Assembly (NCBI GenBank): GCA_023375675.1
Contig: JALQBC010000044.1
Span: 1 to 64,000, forward strand
Length of the DNA: 64,000 nucleotides
Reading direction: 5' to 3'
Origin: Cytospora piceicola
Taxonomy: Eukaryota > Ascomycota > Sordariomycetes > Diaporthales > Cytosporaceae
The notes beneath the pieces were generated by a model. It was not told where the DNA came from and searched no databases. It saw nothing but the letters and a program-made list of their open reading frames with translations. This document shows positions 57,000 through 64,000 of this stretch, piece after piece (positions within the stretch are counted from its first letter, which is position 1; each line of letters begins with the position of its first letter). The translations under genes and the position numbers were made by a program.

Positions 57000-58289
57000 G
57001 AGTGCAGTTGGAGCAGGTCGTCATATTTGTGTACCCCCATACCTGGGTAAGGCTAGACTGCAAGAAGTTATGGGGAGACTTTGCATAGCAAGTAGCTCTT
57101 CTAAACCTCTTAAAGGATGTGGAAGTTGATAATCAAGAACAACAAGAACGGTAATCTTGATGAAGACTGGCTGGGACGTCTGAATTTTCAAGTACTTGGC
57201 ATTCCGTCCAAGATATCTAGTCCATTGCCGAATAACCGCCGCATCGGCACCGATGTAGAGGCGAGGGTGCTCATACTTATAGTCGTGAATGTGCAGGTCA
57301 GCTGGTAGAGTAACGAGAATTGCCAAGTCCTATCGTAGATAACTCGGGTTCCAGATTTATTGGCCACGGAGAACACAACTAATGCACTTCGCTTACCTTG
57401 AAGTTACAAATCTAGCCTTAGCTGAACTCTAGATAACCCTATGTGAATCAAGCCTGGGAAGCAATAGTGCTTATGTGGCGGAGAATTCACAAGTATTTGG
57501 AAGACTGAGGTGTTTTCGAGGGCTGTTTATTGGCCGGGTGCTGGTTCTTGTCAATGGTGGTTTGGTCTCGCTGTGACGCTGAACAAGGCCTCCAGCAGAC
57601 CAGGCCTACTTCGCTTATTATGATTCAGTTTCCGAGGGGGAAAACGGTCGTCTGAATGATGGCCTTGTCTTGTCGGTTGACGATGGTCAGTTACCGACCG
57701 CCTGCATGCTAACATCCCGCTATTCTGAGATGGGATGGGCTGCTGGAAATTCTATAACTAATACTGATTAGACCATACACTTGAGAAGTTTAAGGTGTTC
57801 CGAACTTGGTTTGCAGAGAAGGTTCGGCATACCAACATTCAGAGTGGATTTAATGTTAACTGCCGTCTTGGTCCATCCTGTGTGGGATCCAAATGCATCG
57901 AAGTCGACACTGCGCCCCCACCCCTTAAGGTCAGCTTGCATGCACAGTTGGGTAGCATGCGGTACCTACTAACCTAGCTCGTAAGTTTAGATGGGCAAGT
58001 CAGGATGTCGTGTCACCACACATCATTGCCCAAAGTGCAACGGCTGGTTCAACCTTGATTTCAACCTTGGAAACAGCCACGTTACCTGCATTGAGGCAGT
58101 GAGGCAAGCCACGCCTTAAAATTAAGCAGGACTCCCCAATGTCTTCTTCTGGTCTTCCCCTCACTTTTACTGACAAGCTGCTGGACCCTGTGTTGAAACC
58201 CGGTAGCTTTCACCTCATCGCCGGAATCTAGTGCTTCGTACTATTTCGGCTTTCACTTGATCTTCTCTTCATTCTGAACGTCTTCATCG
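57000..58289. other. Intergenic, no gene seen
   Basis: About 1.3 kb between the MmgE/PrpD pseudogene and the ankyrin-type gene. A short segment near 57408 is the reverse complement of an AAGGCTAGATTT word also found in the AT-rich island at 19.6 kb. Nothing else is recognised. Confidence 0.4.
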
Positions 58290-60946
58290 ATGGATCCGTT
58301 ATCTGCTGTCGGTACGGCAGCGAGTCTTCTGCAGCTGGCAGACGCAGCGCTGAACCTGAGCCGAGAACTGTACTCGTTCTTTTCGGCTCTTCGCAACTCG
58401 AAACAAGACTACTCACGCCATCTCACGAGTTAGTGGCATGTACTACTTACATCAGTTGCACCTCGGAGACTGACCAGTCGTACTAGTTGCACGGGACGTC
58501 CTTGGTGCTGTTCAGGTTCTGAGGAACATCTGCGCAGATCCAGGCAACGCGATCATCAACGAACATTCTTCTAGGCTCCTGTCTGATTCCTTATCATCAA
58601 TATCTGATGACCTTTCTTACCTTCTCAAGATCGTTGGGGGCAAAGATCTCGACAAAATTGCCTCGAAGTTGGCTTGGGTGTTGAAAAAAGACGACGTGAA
58701 CCAGACTCTGCGGAGGCTTGAAATCCGGAAGACGTCCATGATTCTTCTACTGCAGTCAATTACACTGTGAGTGGCCTCCCATGTAAAACGGCAGCAATTG
58801 ACCCCTTCACGTATATCCATTGACCAACATTAAAGCCAATCACACGGTGCCCTCCATCTTGACGAGGCTCGATTGTCGAAGGCTGTTTCCGGTTTGCAAG
58901 ACAGTGTGAACCATCGTCTGGACAGTCTCCAGCAAACAAGCAACGATTTGCATACTATGCTCGCGGGCATATCCTCTGATGTTCCAGCCAAAGTGGATCG
59001 AGTAGCATCTCTCGTCGGTTCCCTGCTGGACAGAGTCGGTGCAATCAGCCTTGTCCCAGATAGGGTTATCGCCTCCCAGGAAGAGTTTTCGCTGATATCT
59101 CGTGACCACGTTGCTACCATTATGAGACAGGCGATTGGAGACACTCTACGGCCAGTCCTAGAAGCGAGTATGGGGAAGTCTGAGCAGCACAACGAGGCGA
59201 TTCTAGCGCAACTTCAAGACATCCGGAGTTCAGCCGCTGCAGCCATTGGATCGCAGATGATGGTCTCGACTTCAGGATCAGAAACTATGGGACATCCTGT
59301 GACTTCAGCACCTGGACGCGAACATCGAGCTATCCCGCGGTTCAAAGATCATGGCGGATCACAAATCGACGAAGAACGTACTTCTTCGGGCCTGCTGGGC
59401 CACGTTACTTCTAAGGACGCCATTGCCCAAGTTCGACCGGAGTTGTTAGAGGTGTGGTCCTCCTGGGCTGAGTGGCCTGGACTTGGATCAATTCGCTTCG
59501 AGGTCAAGACGTTCATTCGCTCCGGTCGCTGGTTCTTCACGGTCGCCATCGATTTCTGGCCCTCTTGGAGCCTGCTCTTTCGCAAGCGGGCCATTTCGTT
59601 ACTATATACCTCTCGCCCGAATAACCAGGGATATTACCACATCTGTCCTCTTGTGGCTGTCTACCCGATTATACCATATCACAATCCTGTATGGGATGCT
59701 ATATGGAAGGACGACGTGCTGCAGATCCAGAAACTCTTCGATGCAGGCCTTGCAAGTCCTTTCGACGAAGACTCTCTTGGTGGAACCCTCATACAGGTAA
59801 TGTGATTTCCATCGCTGGTTTTACCTTCGATATACTCTCTGTGATGGAGAAGGGACAAAAGTCTAAAGAGTACTTCCCAAGGAGTCTGGGAAACTGGAGG
59901 CACGCACACCTGAGGCCTTGAGACCCAACACATTTCTAACACAAACGCTCTCAATAGTTTGCGGCTTCTCACAGAGCCTATGATGCATTCCAATTTCTTC
60001 TCGAGGCCGGTTCTGATCCAGCTAGAAGCGATAAGTAAGGATGTCCCCAAGCACTCAAGTTATTACACGTGAACTTATTTTCTGTAGGTATGGTTACAAT
60101 GCCTTGATAAGTCTGATTTCGGAGAGCCTAGAACCCCTATCAACGTTGGGTAGAAAGGACTGGCCCAACCGCCACTTCTCCTGGCCGCGCTTTGTTGCCT
60201 GTACGGAAAAGCTCTTGGCTGCTGGGGTTGAGGTGGACGAGTCGCAAGGAATGTGCATGGTCATTGCCATGGACCGCTTTACTTGGTTGACTTATGATTA
60301 TCCTGCATTTGACGCCTTTTCACTCGTTGAGGATGTCTTGATCTTTGCAGAACCATGCTCATCGACCGTAGGCATGGGACTTAGTGATCTCAGCGACTTC
60401 TTAAAAAGGAACGGGATAGATCTGCTTGATATGTGTTCGAGATCTATATCTATGTATGTCCTTTATGTCCCACGCGTTTGGCCTTTAATAATAGCACTCG
60501 GCCTGGACCCGAATTCACGAAGCATATTCGGTACCGGAGACATGGAAACGCCGATAATGACAGCGCTCGACTCATTGCTGATGCATAAAGACAACACTCG
60601 GATAGCTCAAATCATCATCGACAGTCTAGCCCTGCTCATCGGCAGGGGCGCTGATGTCTATGATGTCCATTGGGCTGACGAGCGCTGGCATGACGAAGTC
60701 GAAGACGGTATAATGACCCCCACGGCGTTCGTAAGGGCCACAGACGGCTTATTGCCTTTGTGGGAAACGGCGCTTCGACGAGCAGGGTTGAACCCACTGG
60801 AAGTCCTCACAGAAGACGCGAGGCGGCGGCGCGAGTTCTTGAGAACTCATGGAGCGACAATGAATTCAGTAGACGTGGATTTGGGACAGGAGTCTTCTGA
60901 ATTGAGGCTCAGGCGGCCACACACTTCAGGGGCTAGTGATACCTAA
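58290..60946 (+). CDS. Helo-like N-terminal domain / ankyrin-type repeat protein, five exons
   Basis: Exons 58290-58428, 58487-58766, 58836-59796, 59958-60034 and 60088-60946 join with all phases closing, giving 771 aa (introns 53-161 nt). The N-terminus (MDPLSAVGTAASLLQLADAA) is the start of the Helo-like or STAND-N family found in fungal NLRs and prion-type death proteins. It continues as a helical, coiled-coil-like region to about residue 260. A central domain (about 340-430, with FEVKTFIRSGRWFFTVAIDFWP) precedes ankyrin-like helix pairs at about 435-500 (AIWKDDVLQIQKLFDAGL, AYDAFQFLLEAGSDPARSD). There is no P-loop or NACHT, so this is a cut-down architecture rather than a full NLR. A role in non-self recognition is inferred from the N-terminus only. 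Confidence 0.8.
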
Positions 60947-61532
60947 GTATATACCTAAGTAAGTATATATGAAGTTGGGCTTGGTTTCAGGAGTTATACC
61001 TCACATCTCTACTATATGGCGGCTAATAACACCGACATACAGCTTGTAACATACCCGCAGGTCATAGCCAGTGAAGGACCTGCTAAGGCCCCAGCATGAT
61101 TGATATCTTGGTGGAATTGTTTTGTGTTGTATAAGAACTGGGCTGGCTTGGTGTCGGAAGGTCCTCTTGATACTTAATACATAGCCAGTCTATGTATCGC
61201 TCCTGGTAGCTTTTCCGGATCCTGTCATAACTATTTTGAATTCTTTTGTTCCTATGGTAGATTCCAATTCAACATCCGGGCCATATGGTGTATTTATGGA
61301 GACCCCTTCTGCGGAGAGCAAATCGGGTACTTCCCATTACGTGACGCCGGGGAGCTCTGGCCACACCCACTTGTCTTAGACCCAGAAAAAGCTCCCACAC
61401 GCTTCCACTTGAGCCGCATTCCATGTTCACATCACGACGATCGTTGCGACAAAGTTTCCGCAGACACCTACCGCCCGCAGCCTCGCGCACACACCAAAGC
61501 CATTGGCTCAATCCCCCAATCATCCAGCCGTC
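60947..61532. other. Intergenic, no gene seen
   Basis: Space between two plus-strand genes; the PET191 promoter should lie in the last few hundred bases. Confidence 0.4.
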
Positions 61533-62013
61533 ATGCCCAGCTCCTGCAAAGAAATAAGTGCGCATATGCCCCCCCCCCCTTCCCCGTCCCCTACAAACCG
61601 CCCGCACGGCCACCCAGCTAACACCAGCCCGCCCCCTCCCCCCAGGAGCCGCCCTGGCGCAGTGCCTCCAGGAGTCCGAATGCGTGCTGGTGCAGCGGCA
61701 CACGGCCGCCGAGTGCCTCCGGTCCCCGCTGTCCGAGACGCTGCCGACGAGGTGCCAGCAGCTGAAGAAGGGGTTCGGCGAGTGCCGGCGCGGCATGATC
61801 GACATGCGCAAGCGGTTCCGCGGCAACCAGCCGGCGGCGTTCAAGAACCTGCAGGAGAGCGAGGCCTCGGGCGAGGGGTACCAGCTGTACGCGGGCAAGA
61901 GCGCCTTCTCCGGGGGCCGGGGCGAGACGAGCGGCACGGGCGAGGCGCCGAGGGACTGGAGGGAGGTGGAGAACGAGAAGTACCGGAAGGACCTGGAGTC
62001 GAAGAAGCCATGA
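61533..62013 (+). CDS. PET191: Cytochrome c oxidase assembly protein Pet191 (COA5), two exons
   Basis: Exons 61533-61557 and 61646-62013 flank an 88-nt intron (donor GTGCGC, very pyrimidine-rich acceptor) and give 130 aa. Exon 1 encodes only MPSSCKEI plus one base. Joining restores MPSSCKEIRAALAQCLQESE, which matches the Pet191 start. Cysteines fit the family: C5-x9-C15, C21-x10-C32 and C45-x9-C55, the twin CX9C layout imported into the intermembrane space by Mia40. KKGFGECRRGMIDMRKRFRGN is the conserved block. Pet191 is needed to assemble complex IV. The last 50 residues are a charged tail longer than in yeast. Confidence 0.92.
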
Positions 62014-63570
62014 TCGGTGGGGGGGTGAGGAGGAGGGGGAATAACCGAGGGTGATGTTTCTGGGGCGATACATGTCTTGGGACGTACTACTGCATGGGAT
62101 GGCGTTTGGAGTTCTAGAAGAGTAAAAACAAGGGGCCTGGTTTCTGGCTGTGCGCATAAATCTCCGCTCGCTGCGAGAAGGACACATCGACATGACTCTG
62201 GGCCATACGGCATTGACACGCCACGGGGAGATACAATGGGATCTGTGGACGGGCCTGGGGTTTCGTTAAGGAGAGTATCGTGCCCCTTCCCTGGGAACGT
62301 CACAAAGGATCAGAGGACTGCTCAGACCCGAAAGATACCTATGCAGCCTCGAAATGCGACTTGTCACGAGCCCCGTTATACTCTTGCATATGTAGGTTGC
62401 CATGTATGTGGTCTGGTCCAACATGGGCATAGCATATGAACCCTTCGTCCATCCAGGATATCCCCGACTTGGACAGTCTCTGCAGCACCCCAACTACCAC
62501 ATAGGTGGCAAGTGACGGCCAAAACGTTCAGAAGGCTACCTAAGTATGTGCTAGACCCGTACGTTTCTTCGATACCATTCAATGGATGAGACTTGAGACC
62601 GAAAGCAATGTGTTTACCCCATTGACCGTGGAATCAGGCTACATTTTGGTCTCGAGAGTCTCCCAAAAGTCCTTGCCAGAGATCTTATCGGAATTCGGGA
62701 ATGATCTGTCAAGTGCCCAGAAAATCAATATGCCACATTGAGATTGAACATGGTATGCCGCCCCAAATTTGGGACTTAAGGAGTGAGACAAGGTCTGCAT
62801 TGGATGCGTTCTATACAGACAGACCCCCTGTAAGCCTTCAGGCCGTTCAGGGCGGCAGGATCTACTGGGTCTACTGGGTCTACTGGGTTTACTGGTCTAC
62901 TGGGAAGACACTAGCAGAACTAGTGGGCTGGTGGTGTCTCGGCAAATAAACGGTAGTGGGTTCCAGGGTCTACACCAAGTCTCACATCTGAACCACACCG
63001 CGTGCTCACTTGCCATTCCCGACATTTATCAAGCCAGCCTAAGTAAGCCTTTCCTCTTACTGCTCAGCCCCCAAATTTGACGGATTGTACCGTCTGGCGT
63101 CTGGGGGGCCAATCTCTCATGATAATGCAGGAGTTCCAAGGTTGTTATTAATGTTGTACTGGCAGGGCTTTCGTTGGTGGTGGGCTTACTGCACGCACAT
63201 CCTACTTCCGTGCGTATCCGTCCAACGGCTGATTACTACGACATTTCTCAACCCGCAACCTTTTGCCTTCCCGACATCGAAGCAAAGTTACACCCTCCTT
63301 TATACTCTGCCGCTCCAACTCTTGACAACCTTGGAAGTAACCCGACTCTCTGTTTTCTGAGTAAACTGCCATTCATGTACATACACCTCGCTAGAATCAA
63401 CCTGGGAACCCACGTACATACCTCTCTAGTAAACACACCACCAGCACAGACTCCACCCACATGACGACGTAATCGCGTCAACCCGACAAACACCACCAAC
63501 ACAACACCATCACCCCGTCCATCACCCTCCTCCTCCCTCCCTTCCCCCGTCGTCGCCCGCCCAACCCACA
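62014..63570. other. Intergenic with a 9-bp tandem repeat
   Basis: About 1.5 kb without a supportable gene. The only clear structure is the repeat at 62861-62904. The last 100 bases are C-rich leader of the phosphoesterase gene. Confidence 0.45.
62861..62904. repeat. TCTACTGGG tandem repeat
   Basis: Four to five 9-base units of TCTACTGGG with small changes. Any reading frame through them is a short repetitive peptide, so I do not call a gene. Confidence 0.85.
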
Positions 63571-64000
63571 ATGCACGACCTGACCCCACGGCTCCCACGC
63601 GTCCTCCTCGCCGTCCTCACCATCGTGTCCGTCACCCTCTTCCTCAGCTACACCCGCATCAGCTCCACGACCTACTCCCTCCTCTGGCCCGAGCCCGAGC
63701 CCTTCCGCTTCCCCAACGCCACCGAGCTCCGCTCCCTCTTCGACGCCATCGACCCCATGTCCTACGGCACCGCCGCCCGCCCCGCCATGAAGGCCATGCC
63801 CGCCGCCCTCGTCGCCGACCTGCCGCCGCGGCACGTCCCCGGCCGCGCCGGCGGCCCCGCCCGCCGGCTCGTCATCGTCGGCGACGTGCACGGCCAGCGG
63901 GCCGCGCTGGACGCGCTCCTCGACAAGGTCGGCTTCGGCGGCGACGCGGCCGGCGACCACCTCGTGCTCGCCGGCGACTTGACCAACAAGGGCCCGGACT
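63571..64000 (+). CDS. Membrane-anchored calcineurin-like metallophosphoesterase, cut by window end
   Basis: An ATG at 63571 opens a frame that runs off the window after 143 codons. Residues about 10-27 are a hydrophobic anchor (VLLAVLTIVSVTLFLSY), then a Pro/Ala-rich spacer. From about residue 98 the metallophosphoesterase fold begins with LVIVGDVHGQ (first metal-binding motif, GDxHG) and continues to LVLAGDLTNKGPD (second motif, GDxxxxG). Fungal proteins of this type are serine/threonine phosphatase-like enzymes in the secretory pathway or vacuole. GC3 use is very high, as in other genes here. The C-terminal half with the GNH motif is outside the window, so completeness cannot be judged. 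Confidence 0.85.
   Translation, partial: MHDLTPRLPRVLLAVLTIVSVTLFLSYTRISSTTYSLLWPEPEPFRFPNATELRSLFDAIDPMSYGTAARPAMKAMPAALVADLPPRHVPGRAGGPARRLVIVGDVHGQRAALDALLDKVGFGGDAAGDHLVLAGDLTNKGPD

Noticed and set aside
61269..62303. 344-codon minus-strand ORF
   Set aside because: Antisense to PET191, whose cysteine pattern and splice phase are decisive.
62701..62949. Short ORF with repeated Tyr-Trp-Val
   Set aside because: Produced by the 9-bp tandem repeat.
1..64000. tRNA, rRNA, CRISPR or intact transposon
   Set aside because: A read-through of both strands showed no convincing tRNA boxes, no rRNA-like sequence, no spaced direct repeats and no transposase; a tRNAscan or Infernal run would settle this.

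Overview
This window reads as nuclear DNA of a filamentous ascomycete (Pezizomycotina, most likely Sordariomycetes). Genes sit on both strands without operons. They carry short introns (mostly 53-125 nt) with GT..AG ends and CTNAC-type branch sites. The families are typical of these fungi: a NACHT-TPR NLR-like protein, a HET-domain protein, an F-box protein, a Rax1-type RGS protein, Aim11, Pet191 and a small Cys-rich secreted protein. Coding exons are GC-rich, while several intergenic islands are extremely AT-rich and contain decayed gene pieces. No species call is made. Gene models were built by hand by joining reading frames at visible splice sites and checking that the phase closes. Many apparent starts in the raw frames are GTG or TTG, so they were moved to the first plausible ATG.

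Layout. 0.6-2.3 kb: Tri3-type acyltransferase (+). 2.6-3.1 kb: predicted 85-aa Cys-containing protein (-). 3.8-11.4 kb: a five-exon, 2353-aa NACHT/TPR protein (-), the largest gene here. 11.4-15.7 kb: gene-poor. 15.7-16.4 kb: unknown protein (-). 17.5-19.1 kb: metzincin protease fused to three H-type lectin repeats (+). 19.1-21.0 kb: AT-rich island. 21.1-22.6 kb: 2-oxoglutarate/Fe(II) dioxygenase (-). 23.8-24.6 kb: unknown (+). 25.1-25.8 kb: AIM11 (+). 26.6-28.4 kb: unknown Cys/His and acidic protein (+). 28.9-30.7 kb: pantothenate kinase (-). 30.7-37.3 kb: a graveyard with an MFS transporter pseudogene, a zinc-finger relic and an interrupted ORF. 37.3-38.9 kb: Rax1-type RGS membrane protein (-). 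38.9-41.8 kb: gene-poor. 41.8-43.4 kb: secreted amidase (+). 43.9-46.1 kb: HET protein (+). 46.3-46.8 kb: GNAT pseudogene (-). 47.2-49.4 kb: steryl ester hydrolase (+). 49.9-51.4 kb: F-box protein (-). 52.9-53.2 kb: small secreted Cys-rich protein (+). 54.5-55.4 kb: single-pass membrane protein (+). 55.6-57.0 kb: MmgE/PrpD pseudogene (-). 58.3-60.9 kb: Helo-like N-terminus/ankyrin-type protein (+). 61.5-62.0 kb: PET191 (+). 63.6 kb to the end: membrane-anchored metallophosphoesterase, cut by the window edge.

Functionally, housekeeping genes (CoA synthesis, cytochrome oxidase assembly, a mitochondrial membrane protein, sterol-ester turnover, RGS-type polarity signalling) alternate with accessory genes. 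The accessory set is three non-self-recognition or cell-death-type proteins, a lectin-protease, an effector-like protein and a lone toxin-pathway-type acyltransferase. Four decayed genes and the AT-rich islands lie in the accessory stretches, which fits a fast-evolving chromosome segment. I see no convincing tRNA, rRNA, CRISPR or intact transposon.
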